64,000 nucleotides of DNA from Bacillota bacterium (GTDB taxonomy: Bacteria; Bacillota; Clostridia; Acetivibrionales; DSM-1351). The first letter of the stretch is position 1, and the number at the start of each line of letters is the position of its first letter. The notes beneath the pieces were generated by a model. It had not been told where the DNA came from and did no database searches. It worked only from the letters and a program-made list of their open reading frames with translations. The stretch lies in assembly GCA_023433945.1 (NCBI GenBank), contig JAEYTP010000142.1, forward strand, positions 1 through 64,000. Direction: 5' to 3'. The position numbers and the translations under genes are program-made. Positions 8,363-17,370 of the stretch are shown piece after piece.

Positions 8363-9547
8363 ATGCAAACTAAATTTTCAAAAAGAACAAATACAGTGCA
8401 AGCATCCGAAGTAAGGGAATTATTAAAATTAACACAAACAAGGGAAATAATCTCTTTTGGGGGAGGATTGCCTGCAGAGGAGACCTTTCCTGTTTGCGAA
8501 ATGCTTGAAATATCCAAGGATGTAATTGAGAACTGCGGCGTACAATCAATGCAGTATGCAGCTTCAGAAGGATATGTACCATTAATCAATGCAGTTGCCA
8601 ATCTTATGAAGCAAAAGGGAATAGAATCATATACTTCAGAAATACTTATTACAACAGGCTCGCAGCAAGGGCTAGATTTAGCTGCAAAGGTATTAATTGA
8701 TGAAGGCGATGTGATCATGTGTGAAAGTCCAACATACTTATCTGCTATTAATGCTTTTAAACCATTCTTTCCTCAATTCTGTGAGATTATGATGGACGAG
8801 GAAGGGCTGTTACCAGAAGACTTAGAAACAAAGCTAAAAGAAAATCCACAAACCAAGTTCCTCTATACAATTCCTGATTTTCAGAATCCTACCGGGCGTC
8901 AAATGTCCATTGAGAGGCGTAAAAGGGTAATAGAGCTTGCAAATCTGTATGATATTATTGTAATCGAGGATAACCCTTACGGAGAGCTTTGCTATGACAA
9001 TAACCAAATGCCTCCCATCAAAAGTTTTGATACAGAGGGAAGAGTTATATACCTAAGCACCTTCTCTAAGACCGTCTGTCCGGGTTTCAGAATTGGATGG
9101 GTATGCGCAAAGTATGAAATACTGAACAAATTTATACTTTTTAAACAGGGAACAGATTTACATTCTAATATTTTCTCACAAATACAAATAGCTAAATATT
9201 TAGAAAAATACGACTACCAGAAGCATATTGAGCACAATATCGGTATTTATCGAAGTAGAAGGGATGCAATGATAAATGAGATCAAGAGAAGCTTCCCAAA
9301 GTCTGTTAAGTATACCTGTCCATCAGGGGGACTATTTTTGTGGGTTACCCTGCCCGAGGACATTAATTCACGTGAACTATTGCCAAAAGCCTTAGAAAGA
9401 GGGGTAGCGTTTGTATCGGGAGAAGCATTTTATCCAAATGGAGGCCATAAAAATACAATGAGATTGAACTTTTCCGGTGTTAGTGAGGATAAAATCACCA
9501 AGGGTATAGCTATAATAGGACAGCTACTGCACGATGAGCTCCAATAA
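8363..9547 (+). CDS. PLP-dependent aminotransferase (2-aminoadipate aminotransferase-like)
   Basis: A 394-aa fold-type I aminotransferase resembling LysN and the catalytic half of MocR proteins. It begins with a short N-terminal arm (TKFSKRTNTVQASEVRELL), then shows ISFGGGLPAEETFP, TTGSQQGLDL, the aspartate motif IVIEDNPYGELCYD and the PLP lysine in YLSTFSKTVCPGFRIGW. ATG 8363 follows GGGAGG (8351-8356); an earlier in-frame ATG at 8333 lacks a ribosome site. Its position behind a MocR regulator suggests joint control. The amino donor and acceptor cannot be deduced; aromatic or 2-aminoadipate transamination are both possible. Confidence 0.88.
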   Translation: MQTKFSKRTNTVQASEVRELLKLTQTREIISFGGGLPAEETFPVCEMLEISKDVIENCGVQSMQYAASEGYVPLINAVANLMKQKGIESYTSEILITTGSQQGLDLAAKVLIDEGDVIMCESPTYLSAINAFKPFFPQFCEIMMDEEGLLPEDLETKLKENPQTKFLYTIPDFQNPTGRQMSIERRKRVIELANLYDIIVIEDNPYGELCYDNNQMPPIKSFDTEGRVIYLSTFSKTVCPGFRIGWVCAKYEILNKFILFKQGTDLHSNIFSQIQIAKYLEKYDYQKHIEHNIGIYRSRRDAMINEIKRSFPKSVKYTCPSGGLFLWVTLPEDINSRELLPKALERGVAFVSGEAFYPNGGHKNTMRLNFSGVSEDKITKGIAIIGQLLHDELQ

Positions 9548-9680
9548 ATACTTAAATACGTAAACATGAATAATCGTATAAGTAAACATGCAATAATCGA
9601 ATACGAAAACACGAAATACTCAAGTAAGTACGCATGTAAACAATCAAATAAGTAAACATGTTCAGGCTATGTACATACCA
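9548..9680. repeat. AT-rich intergenic stretch with degenerate AAGTAAACATG repeats
   Basis: The motif AAGTAAACATG or close variants recurs near 9559, 9582, 9634 and 9651. There is no coding frame or hairpin terminator. It resembles the other degenerate repeat blocks in this window. Confidence 0.5.
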
Positions 9681-9722
9681 TATAGTATCTATTCAAATTT
9701 AGTATATGTTGAGGATTAATAT

Positions 9723-10874
9723 ATGGTATACCTAGATAATGCGGCAACCTCATATCCAAAACCAGATTGCGTATATGAGCAAATGAATATTTGTATGAGA
9801 ACATATTGTGCAAACCCTGGAAGGGGAAGCCATGCGATGTCAGTACAAAGTGCTATGGCTGTTAATAATTGCAGAGAACAGCTTTCAAAGCTTTTAAAAT
9901 TAGACAATGACCTAAATATTTGTTTCACCAAAAATGCAACAGAGGCTCTTAATATAGCTATAATAGGAAGTCTATCAGCAGGTGATCATGTTATAACTAC
10001 TAATATGGAGCACAATTCAGTATTGAGACCTCTGCATACCTTGCAAAAAAATCGTAAGATCAATCTTTCAATAATAGAAGGGGATTCATTTGGCGAAATT
10101 GACCCCAATAGTATATTAAAGAAGATTAACAAAAAAACCAAAATGGTTGTCTGCACATTATCCTCCAATGTTAATGGAATAATCATGCCTATTTATGAAA
10201 TAGGTGAGATTTGCAGAAAAAAGGGGATACTTTTTTTACTGGATGCGTCTCAAGGGTTGGGGAATATTCCCATAGACTTTTCAAAAATGTATGTTAGTAT
10301 GCTGGCTTTTCCAGGACATAAAGGATTACTAGGCCCTCAAGGTACAGGGGGACTCTATGTTTCTCCTGATATAAGGCTAAAGCCTTTGATGCAAGGCGGA
10401 ACAGGAAGCCAATCAGAATCTCTCCTTCAGCCAGATATAATGCCTGATTTATTTGAGAGCGGCACTCTAAATACCCCTGGAATAGTGGGGTTAGGGGCTG
10501 CTGTCGGATATTTGAATGATACAGGTATTGATGAAGTACAATCTAAGAAGTGTGATATAACACAAAGACTTTATGATGGACTATCCCAGATAAAGGGTAT
10601 AAAGATTTATAGCCCTGCAGATATGAAGAAGAATTCCGGCATAGTTGCTTTCAATATAAATAACTGTGATTCCTCCGATATAAGTTATTTACTTGATAAG
10701 AGGTACAAAATTGCGTGCAGGTCGGGATTGCATTGTGCACCTTTGGCTCATGCGTTTTTCAATACACTAAAATCTGGTATAGTTAGATTTAGTACGGGAT
10801 TATTTAACACGAATGGGGAAATTGATTATACAGTTGAAAGTGTGGCAAAAATAGTAAATGAAATAAAAATGTAA
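9723..10874 (+). CDS. Class V aminotransferase (cysteine desulfurase family)
   Basis: The 383-aa protein begins directly with the NifS/Csd-family N terminus (MVYLDNAATSYPKPDCVYEQM) and has TKNATEALNIAI, the PLP lysine motif PGHKGLLGPQGTGGLYV and a C-terminal RSGLHCAPLAH loop whose cysteine matches the persulfide-forming residue of group II desulfurases. It could mobilise sulfur from cysteine for cofactor synthesis or act as a selenocysteine lyase. It is the third PLP enzyme in a row, but the 175-bp gap with repeats means co-transcription is uncertain. No IscU or SufU partner lies nearby. Confidence 0.88.
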   Translation: MVYLDNAATSYPKPDCVYEQMNICMRTYCANPGRGSHAMSVQSAMAVNNCREQLSKLLKLDNDLNICFTKNATEALNIAIIGSLSAGDHVITTNMEHNSVLRPLHTLQKNRKINLSIIEGDSFGEIDPNSILKKINKKTKMVVCTLSSNVNGIIMPIYEIGEICRKKGILFLLDASQGLGNIPIDFSKMYVSMLAFPGHKGLLGPQGTGGLYVSPDIRLKPLMQGGTGSQSESLLQPDIMPDLFESGTLNTPGIVGLGAAVGYLNDTGIDEVQSKKCDITQRLYDGLSQIKGIKIYSPADMKKNSGIVAFNINNCDSSDISYLLDKRYKIACRSGLHCAPLAHAFFNTLKSGIVRFSTGLFNTNGEIDYTVESVAKIVNEIKM

Positions 10875-10943
10875 AATAAATTAATGAAATTGATTAATAT
10901 ATTAAAAAAATTAATGTATTAATAAAAATATTTAATTTATATA

Positions 10944-10972
10944 TAGACAAATGAGTTTGGTTATTGTATAAT
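10944..10972 (+). promoter_or_regulatory. Sigma-A-type promoter
   Basis: TAGACA (10944-10949), a 17-bp spacer and TATAAT (10967-10972) lie 33 bases upstream of the small membrane protein gene. Confidence 0.7.
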
Positions 10973-11004
10973 TTAACCATAATATAGGTCGGAGGTAATT
11001 TTTT

Positions 11005-11175
11005 ATGGACGCTAAATTAAAAAAGATAATTACAATTATTGTTTTGATTTTCTTATGTATAATTGCTCTAAGAATTGTTGGATGGGTTCTAGGATTAATA
11101 TTCCCACTTGCTGTTATAGGTTTGATTGGATTTATTGTATTTAAACTTATTAACAAGAATAAAGCCGGATATTAA
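11005..11175 (+). CDS. Small 56-aa membrane protein
   Basis: ATG 11005 follows GGAGG (10991-10995) behind a good promoter. The product is 56 aa with a short basic N terminus (MDAKLKKII) and two hydrophobic stretches (IIVLIFLCIIALRIVG and GLIFPLAVIGLIGFIVF), then a basic tail (KLINKNKAGY), so it should be membrane-embedded. A 20-bp hairpin follows. No family is recognised; it is a free-standing gene with its own promoter and probable terminator. Confidence 0.75.
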   Translation: MDAKLKKIITIIVLIFLCIIALRIVGWVLGLIFPLAVIGLIGFIVFKLINKNKAGY

Positions 11176-11194
11176 CATTATTTCATTGGCACTA

Positions 11195-11245
11195 AAAAGC
11201 TGCAACAAGTAGTATCCCTCAAAAAATACTACTTGTTGCAGCTTT
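11195..11245. terminator. Long perfect hairpin
   Basis: A perfect 20-bp stem (11195-11214 with 11226-11245, arm AAAGCTGCAACAAGTAGTAT) lies between the small membrane gene and the convergent histidine kinase. The T run is weak on the plus strand, so it is a probable rather than certain terminator. Confidence 0.7.
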
Positions 11246-11380
11246 GCTGTTTTACGAAGTGTATAATTCATCAGCAGGTTATCCCTATACGCATATCAAA
11301 ATCTTTACTGCTAAATAAATTAATAACTTAACTTAGATGGTATTTCCCAATACAGGCAAAATTATATAAGGTCTATCATA

Positions 11381-12304
11381 CTAGTCCCTGAACTCAGGTA
11401 GGGCAATCTCTAGTGTTAGTATATTTTCTTTCATTCTAGCACTGGCGCTACCGTTATTTATATCTACTAGGTGCTTGACTATAGAAAGCCCAAGACCAGT
11501 AGTAGTACTGCTTCTAGACTTGTCTCCCGTATAAAATCTATCAAACATTCTCTCGGTATCTAACCGGCTGTTGGTATTAACCGCATTGCTTATAGCTATT
11601 TGTGTCATATGCCCTTTAGGTGATTGTATATTGCAAAGGGTTACCGTTATGTCCCCTACAGAATAAGCTTTGCAGTTGCGCAAGAGATTTTGCAAAATGC
11701 GGACTGTCATTTGTGGGTCAGCATATGCATATACTGGCAGCTCCTGCTGGTAAACAACCGTAATTCCACGCTCTTCAAAGGCTGTAACAAAGTCAGCTAA
11801 ACACTCAGCTACAATGTTTGTAAGGTTTATTTTTTGCATATTTGGCAACAGTTCGGTACTTAACATATAAGAATAATCAAAGAAACTATCAATAAGATTA
11901 CCCAAGTCATTTGCATGTTTTTGTGCGATACTAAGTTTGTGACATTGTTCAGTTGTTAGCTCGGATTGGCTTAACAAATATAAATACCCCTTTATTGCGG
12001 TAAGAGGGGTTCTCAAATCGTGTGAAATATTTGCTATCATTTCCTTGAAGTGCTTCTCATCTCTCATATTATCAAGGCGGATTTGCTGCTCTTGCATAAG
12101 GCAGTTGTTTATACCTGCAGCTAACTTAGAGAGGTGTTTGCTGACCAACTCGAGAGTAACAGGTTGATTTGTATTTTGAGTAAGCCTTCTATCAAGCTGT
12201 TTACGAATGCTTTTGAACTGATTCTGCAGTATGAGAATATAGAGTAGGAGAAGGCAGACTAGTACAGTCAATATAGCAATTATCCAAGTCAACCTTCTCA
12301 CCAC
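11381..12304 (-). CDS. Sensor histidine kinase
   Basis: The 307-aa kinase has one clear N-terminal membrane helix (residues 7-27), a linker, the H box ISHDLRTPLTAIKGYLYLL with the phosphorylated histidine, an N box (LQNLLRNCKAYS) and a G-rich ATP lid (TTTGLGLSIVKHLVD). It is the last gene of a minus-strand unit with an ABC ATPase and permease, as in BcrABC/LanFEG-type peptide-antibiotic resistance loci. Only one membrane segment and no extracellular loop are seen, so it may sense through the transporter. Its likely partner, the response regulator at 14965, is transcribed separately. Confidence 0.9.
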   Translation of the reverse strand: MVRRLTWIIAILTVLVCLLLLYILILQNQFKSIRKQLDRRLTQNTNQPVTLELVSKHLSKLAAGINNCLMQEQQIRLDNMRDEKHFKEMIANISHDLRTPLTAIKGYLYLLSQSELTTEQCHKLSIAQKHANDLGNLIDSFFDYSYMLSTELLPNMQKINLTNIVAECLADFVTAFEERGITVVYQQELPVYAYADPQMTVRILQNLLRNCKAYSVGDITVTLCNIQSPKGHMTQIAISNAVNTNSRLDTERMFDRFYTGDKSRSSTTTGLGLSIVKHLVDINNGSASARMKENILTLEIALPEFRD

Positions 12305-12346
12305 CCTTTCTTAATATTATTATTATACATCAGACTTTCTATATCA

Positions 12347-13144
12347 TTATTTTACATCAGACTTTCTAAATGCTCCATTAGCTATCGCTAACATTATGGA
12401 TATAAATACTATGCTGACTATTAAGGCCTTAATAATGTCGCCTGTGCCAGTTGTAAGTGTTATAACACCATGTGTTCCTCCATAAGGAGTAAAAGAATAA
12501 ATCTTTTCAAAAAGCTCATTTTTGCTTTGTATAAGCATAAGCTGTCCAGTTAAAAAGGAGAAGGCATAGTATATTGCCATTATAATAACAGGCTTTTTGA
12601 TTGTTATTGAAAGGGGAATACATATACTTAATTGTGCGAGATAAACTATTGCTAGAACAATTATCACTAGAACAAACTTGGGGATATCCGCTATAGCAAA
12701 GGACGCTGAAGAGCCAGAAATTAAGAGATTCAAAAAGCCTAGTGAGGATAAATCAGCGCTAAACCTTGCTCCCAATGATAATGAAATTATTATACAAATA
12801 ACATACGGTAATATCAAAATAGCGATACTAATAAAGAAAACTACCGATTTACCGACTATAATTGAACCTCTGGTAACACCGTTTGATATAGATGAATGAA
12901 TAGCCTTATTTTCAAAATCTCCACTTATATAAAGTCCTGCAAAAAGTGCTCCTAATATACCCAACATACTCACATCTGATAGTAAAAAGGCTGGCCCTGA
13001 AAGGCTTTTATCCAAGGTGCCATTTGATATAAGGTAAGCCATAGCGGTCATTGTACTAGCACAAATGAGAGATATAACAAATAATATTTTTATTGACGAG
13101 GTCTTTCTCAGTTTATACAGGTCTGCTAATATTTGATTAAGCAT
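12347..13144 (-). CDS. ABC transporter permease (BcrB/lantibiotic-type)
   Basis: The 265-aa protein has six hydrophobic segments and starts MLNQILADLYKLRKTSSIK, typical of ABC-2 permeases of peptide export or immunity systems. ATG at 13144-13142 overlaps the stop of the upstream ATPase (13139-13137), an 8-base overlap that implies translational coupling. A longer frame would start inside the ATPase gene. It should form the membrane channel paired with the BcrA-like ATPase, removing or expelling membrane-active peptides. The substrate is inferred from family only. Confidence 0.88.
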   Translation of the reverse strand: MLNQILADLYKLRKTSSIKILFVISLICASTMTAMAYLISNGTLDKSLSGPAFLLSDVSMLGILGALFAGLYISGDFENKAIHSSISNGVTRGSIIVGKSVVFFISIAILILPYVICIIISLSLGARFSADLSSLGFLNLLISGSSASFAIADIPKFVLVIIVLAIVYLAQLSICIPLSITIKKPVIIMAIYYAFSFLTGQLMLIQSKNELFEKIYSFTPYGGTHGVITLTTGTGDIIKALIVSIVFISIMLAIANGAFRKSDVK

Positions 13145-14060
13145 TTTCCTCACCTCCAACCAATGAAATAAAGTAGTTTTCAAGTGTATCTCCCTGAATG
13201 GCAAATTCTGTTGCGATAACACCATTTGCCACAAGTGTCTCAGCTACCAATTGCTTATTATCCAGAAAATCATAAAGCTTGACACTCTTATCAGGCATGA
13301 CCTTGTAATTCGATGTTGAAAGCTTAGTTTCAAGTATACTTACAAGCTTTTCTACCTGCTCGCATTTTATCAATATGTGGTGCCTGCAGTTTTCATCCAA
13401 CTGCTCAAGTGTTAGACTGTTAATTATACTTCCATTGTTAATGATAATATAATCCGTTGCTAACTGATATAGCTCAGGGAGGTTGTGGCTGGATATAAGT
13501 ATAGTCATTTGACGTTCATCACAAAGCCTTGCCAATAGCCTTCTTATTTCAACAACACCAACGGGGTCAAGGCCGTTTATAGGCTCATCTAAAATTATTA
13601 GCTCAGGATTTCCAAGTAGTGAAATTGCTATTCCAAGACGTTGTTTCATACCCAGAGAGAAATTCTTTGCCTTTTTTGAGCCAGTATCGGACAATCCAAC
13701 AAGCTGCAGTAACTCACTTTCTATATCTTCATTGGGAATGCCCTTTAATATCCTGTGGTACTTCAAGTTTTCCTTGGCTGTCATAGAAGCAATTAAACCT
13801 GGGTACTCTATGAGGCAGCCTAATCTCTTGCGTTCAAATTTAATATCGTTTTTACTGTTTTGACCAAACAACTCAATGTTGCCGCTATCTTGATAGCTAT
13901 GGCCTGCAATTATGCGCATGAGGGTTGTTTTGCCGGCACCGTTTTTACCTATAAGCCCATAGATTTTAGCTGGCTTTAGCTTGATATTTATATCGTTCAG
14001 AACTTTTGTGCCGTTATACGATTTGTCTAGTTTATCAATCTTTAAAATGTAGTTTTGCAT
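13137..14060 (-). CDS. ABC transporter ATP-binding protein (BcrA-like)
   Basis: The 307-aa protein has Walker A (GLIGKNGAGKTTLMRII), the signature FSLGMKQRLGIA and Walker B (LIILDEPINGLDPVGV). A C-terminal region of about 90 residues beyond the ATPase core is typical of BcrA/NatA-type drug or bacteriocin exporters. It is first in the unit ATPase-permease-kinase. A run of AGGAATGGTG lies upstream on the minus strand as ribosome site. It probably powers peptide-antibiotic export or immunity. Confidence 0.92.
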   Translation of the reverse strand: MQNYILKIDKLDKSYNGTKVLNDINIKLKPAKIYGLIGKNGAGKTTLMRIIAGHSYQDSGNIELFGQNSKNDIKFERKRLGCLIEYPGLIASMTAKENLKYHRILKGIPNEDIESELLQLVGLSDTGSKKAKNFSLGMKQRLGIAISLLGNPELIILDEPINGLDPVGVVEIRRLLARLCDERQMTILISSHNLPELYQLATDYIIINNGSIINSLTLEQLDENCRHHILIKCEQVEKLVSILETKLSTSNYKVMPDKSVKLYDFLDNKQLVAETLVANGVIATEFAIQGDTLENYFISLVGGEENA

Positions 14061-14221
14061 CTAATCACCATTCCTTTCTATGACCTTAGTATAAATGTAA
14101 AAGGTTTAGAAAAGGTTAAGAAAAATGAATAATTAGATAAGATAATGTAAGTTATGCTAATTAATTGAAACAGCTTTCCAAATTCCAAATCCAATAAATG
14201 ATACCAATCATATTGACTATT

Positions 14222-14743
14222 CTAAAGCATTTTACCCATTTCAATTCTTATTTCATGACGTTCAGGGTCACTGTTGGTATATGCAAACAAATCAAATCCA
14301 ATTATGTCAAATCCATTTTTCTTATAAAAAGAAATTGCTTTTTCATTACATGTTTGAGTTTCTAAGACAACCATTCTTGCCCCACTTTGTTTTGCTTCGT
14401 TCAAGATTTTATTCATTAACTTTGTTCCAATGCCACGATGTCTCCTCTCATCGTTAAAAATACATATATTGCTAATACGATAACGATTATTCCATCGTTC
14501 TATTGTTCCTTCAACATATCCTAATAAGTGTCCGTTTTCAAATGCACCAAATGCAATTGGTTCTTCTAACCATTCACTATAAAAACAATCTTGGAATGTC
14601 ATTTCCTTCACATTATCAAATGTTTTATAAGTAAATCTAAACCCATCTGTTATTTTTTCAATATCAAAATAACCTCTCGTATAATATCTTGATACAAACT
14701 TCTGTCCTGCATATTCATCTCTATTTAATTCAGAAATAACCAT
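14222..14743 (-). CDS. GNAT acetyltransferase, streptothricin acetyltransferase (SatA)-like
   Basis: The 173-aa protein has a GNAT fold with the acetyl-CoA motif (RRHRGIGTKLMNKIL) and the pattern WNNRYRISNICIF followed by VVLETQTCNEKAISFYKKNGF and FAYTNSDPERHEIRIEMG. This pattern matches SatA-type streptothricin N-acetyltransferases, so antibiotic inactivation is plausible but not certain. It has its own AAGGTGAGG ribosome site. It is flanked by peptide-antibiotic sensing genes but separated from the response regulator by a terminator, so it seems to be an independent insertion in that neighbourhood. Confidence 0.85.
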   Translation of the reverse strand: MVISELNRDEYAGQKFVSRYYTRGYFDIEKITDGFRFTYKTFDNVKEMTFQDCFYSEWLEEPIAFGAFENGHLLGYVEGTIERWNNRYRISNICIFNDERRHRGIGTKLMNKILNEAKQSGARMVVLETQTCNEKAISFYKKNGFDIIGFDLFAYTNSDPERHEIRIEMGKML

Positions 14744-14864
14744 AAATACCTCACCTTCAAAATGGAATTCCTCTCTATTGCAATTCCTTTTTTATTTATT
14801 ACCATCTACTTCGATAACTCTAAATTTAATAAAACGATTATATCATCTCTTCCCAAATTTTTCT

Positions 14865-14904
14865 ATTAAAAACACAGACAGTAACCTAGTCGATTACTGT
14901 CTGT
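14865..14904 (-). terminator. Intrinsic terminator for the response regulator unit
   Basis: A perfect 11-bp stem (ACAGACAGTAA 14874-14884 with TTACTGTCTGT 14894-14904) is followed by a T run on the minus strand. It separates the response regulator transcript from the GNAT and ABC genes. Confidence 0.85.
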
Positions 14905-14964
14905 CCTAGATATTGATACAGGAAAATTGCGTTATTTAACCTCATTTAACCTTAATCTGTTTCA

Positions 14965-15651
14965 TCATACCTTAAACCGATATCCTAAGCCCCAAACTGT
15001 CTCAATATATTCGTTTTGAGGACTTGCAGCCTTTAGCTTGCTTCTTAGATTGCTGATATGTGTTTTGACGGCATTATCATCACCCAAATACGCATCCTGC
15101 CAAATAGTTTCGTAAATATTTGCCTTGGTAAAAACCTTACTGCGGTTTTTTAGGAATAGCTCTAAAAGCTGATATTCCTTTGCAGTCAGCTCCAACTCAA
15201 CTCCATTTGCAGTTATCTTTTTGTATTTGTCATCAAGCACAATATCTTTATAAGTTATGGCTTTCGTAGAGATTAGTTTATTGGAACGACGAAGCTGGGC
15301 CTCAACTCTTGCAGCTACTTCGTTTAGGTCAAAGGGCTTGGTGATATAGTCATCTGCTCCAAGCTTTAGAAGGTCTATCTTAGTACCTACTATGTCCTTT
15401 GCAGATATAATAATCACAGGAATTTCAGAGGATTTGCGAATTTCTTTTAAGACCTCATCTCCGCTTTTGTATGGGAGCATGAGGTCAAGAAGAATAAGGT
15501 CATATGAGTTTTTTTGGAAAGACATAAGGCCATCAATCCCTGTATAAGCAGAATCAACAGCATAGCCTTCATTAATAAGAACTTCACGTAGCATAGAATT
15601 GACATCATGATTATCTTCGATAATAAGTAAATTAAACATTGTTTTTTCCAT
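14965..15651 (-). CDS. OmpR/PhoB-type response regulator
   Basis: The 228-aa protein has a receiver domain with the acidic pair IIEDN, phosphoacceptor aspartate in LILLDLMLPY, the SAK threonine/serine position (IIISAKD) and lysine in YITKPFD, followed by a winged-helix DNA-binding domain (ELTAKEYQLLELFLKNRSKVFTK, VWGLGYRFKV). It overlaps the upstream zinc-ribbon membrane protein gene by 20 bases. It is likely the partner of the kinase at 11381, although a terminator lies between their transcripts. Confidence 0.92.
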   Translation of the reverse strand: MEKTMFNLLIIEDNHDVNSMLREVLINEGYAVDSAYTGIDGLMSFQKNSYDLILLDLMLPYKSGDEVLKEIRKSSEIPVIIISAKDIVGTKIDLLKLGADDYITKPFDLNEVAARVEAQLRRSNKLISTKAITYKDIVLDDKYKKITANGVELELTAKEYQLLELFLKNRSKVFTKANIYETIWQDAYLGDDNAVKTHISNLRSKLKAASPQNEYIETVWGLGYRFKV

Positions 15652-16354
15652 GTTGATTTCCCGCTTTTCCCCAGGTTGGTCTTCTAATTATTGCTCCAAA
15701 GAAAGATGCTACTATGCCATATAACAAGGCGGTCCAAAATGCCAGCTTATTACCTATAATGTCTGCCTCCCATGAATTCACTTCAAAATATCCTGAAAGA
15801 TCAACAGGCGTACCCGATAAAATAAAGTGTATTATAGGGTTCATAAGCAAGAAAAGTATAGCTGCAATTATTGAAAATAAGCCGGATTTTAGTATCCAGT
15901 TCATTTTTTTCAACCTGATAATTGCTAGAACTGCTGCAGCTAAACAAGCGGGTAGTAACGCTATTTGAACAGATATTGAAAATAACTCTGGTTCATTAAC
16001 ATACCACGCTATTGCTTTAAATAATAAGACCAAAAAGAAACACAAGGAAGCATATGAGATGGAGACCCTGTGATTTGTAATCAAATAAGGAAGATTAGTG
16101 ATACAAAATGCCATCGCCACTGAAACCAATACAATAAAGAACCAAGTTAAGGTACCGCTTACTGCTAGATTAACAACAAAGGTACTCAATATTGCAGCTC
16201 CATAAACACAGAGCATTACGAGCAGATAGATATCACCTGCTTTAGTATGGGTAATCTTTGGCTGAGGATTTTCATTGTGTTTAACCTTATGCCCGCATTC
16301 GGAGCAATATTTTGATTCATAATTAATTATTGTGTTACATCTTGTGCATCTCAA
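15632..16354 (-). CDS. Zinc-ribbon membrane protein
   Basis: The 240-aa protein begins with a double-cysteine zinc ribbon (MRCTRCNTIINYESKYCSECGHK) followed by about six membrane helices. Such proteins are common in Clostridia and often lie beside two-component systems, but their role is unknown. It overlaps the response regulator gene, so the two are probably co-transcribed and translationally coupled. The cytoplasmic zinc ribbon could sense or bind a protein partner. No enzyme motif is visible. Confidence 0.75.
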   Translation of the reverse strand: MRCTRCNTIINYESKYCSECGHKVKHNENPQPKITHTKAGDIYLLVMLCVYGAAILSTFVVNLAVSGTLTWFFIVLVSVAMAFCITNLPYLITNHRVSISYASLCFFLVLLFKAIAWYVNEPELFSISVQIALLPACLAAAVLAIIRLKKMNWILKSGLFSIIAAILFLLMNPIIHFILSGTPVDLSGYFEVNSWEADIIGNKLAFWTALLYGIVASFFGAIIRRPTWGKAGNQHGKNNV

Positions 16355-16668
16355 AGTAGTTTCCTCCTAAAAGCAGTTTATTTATTTCACAACTCATGCA
16401 ACAAAGCAATTCCTTTAGATAATTAATTAACAACATAAAGATATCATATTTACATAAATTTTGAAACTATTACTTTTATAATTTTTTACAATATTATTAA
16501 CTAAATTCTTCAATTTCCTATACTAAACAGCATTAATATCTTACGTGTTTTAGTCATTATAATGATAGCATTTTATACAATTTATTCTATATATAAACTT
16601 AAATAGTAATTACAATTTCTATAATATATAATTGGTATTAAAGAAAAATATGATATGTGAGTGATTTT
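16355..16668. promoter_or_regulatory. Divergent AT-rich promoter region
   Basis: This 314-bp gap separates the minus-strand zinc-ribbon gene from the plus-strand BceR-like gene, so it must hold both promoters. It is very AT-rich with several TATAAT-like boxes. I could not single out a reliable operator or hairpin. Confidence 0.4.
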
Positions 16669-17370
16669 ATGTATAAAGTTTTTGTAGTTGAGGACGATAT
16701 AAAGCTTCAGCTGGCGATAAAGGAAACGCTTGAAAAGTATGATTATATTACATATTTAGTAGAAGATTTTAGAAATATAGAAGAGCAGTTTGACAAGCTT
16801 AAGCCCCATTTGGTGCTTATGGATATAAATCTGCCCTATTTTGATGGTTTTTATTTTTGCAGGATTTTCAGGAGAAAGTCCAAGGTACCCATCATCATAC
16901 TATCCGCGAGGAGCGAAGATGCTTCTCAGATAATGGGTATTGAAATGGGGGCGGATGATTATATTACAAAACCTTTTAACACTAATGTTTTTATTACAAA
17001 GATAAATGCCATCATCAGAGGGTGTTATGGGGAGTATGTTGCTGCTAATGATAGCTTTTCCATTGGTGACTTATTATTGGATGAAAATAGTTTTAAAGCT
17101 CTTTGGAAAGGAAGCGCAATTGAGCTTTCAAAGAACGAGTTCAAACTGCTGAAAAAGCTGATGGAGAATTGTGATAAAGTATTATCGAGAGAGCAGCTAC
17201 TAGAAGAGCTATGGGACGATAGTGCATTTGTGGATGACAATACGCTTACTGTAAATGTCACTAGGGTGAAGAATAAGCTTTGCGAGGCAGGCATTGCAGA
17301 TGCCATCAAGACCAAAAGGGGTGTAGGCTATTTATTTGATTCACAAGCGTTGAAAGGAAACAACAAATGA
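16669..17370 (+). CDS. BceR-like response regulator
   Basis: The 233-aa OmpR-family regulator has a receiver domain (FVVEDDIKLQ, LVLMDINLPYFDG with the phosphoacceptor aspartate, LSARSED, YITKPFN) and a winged helix (ELSKNEFKLLKKLMEN, TKRGVGYLFD). ATG 16669 restores the standard MYKVFVVEDD start; an in-frame GTG lies four codons upstream. It overlaps the following kinase by 4 bases. With the kinase and ABC genes it forms a BceRSAB-type module sensing peptide antibiotics such as bacitracin. Confidence 0.92.
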   Translation: MYKVFVVEDDIKLQLAIKETLEKYDYITYLVEDFRNIEEQFDKLKPHLVLMDINLPYFDGFYFCRIFRRKSKVPIIILSARSEDASQIMGIEMGADDYITKPFNTNVFITKINAIIRGCYGEYVAANDSFSIGDLLLDENSFKALWKGSAIELSKNEFKLLKKLMENCDKVLSREQLLEELWDDSAFVDDNTLTVNVTRVKNKLCEAGIADAIKTKRGVGYLFDSQALKGNNK

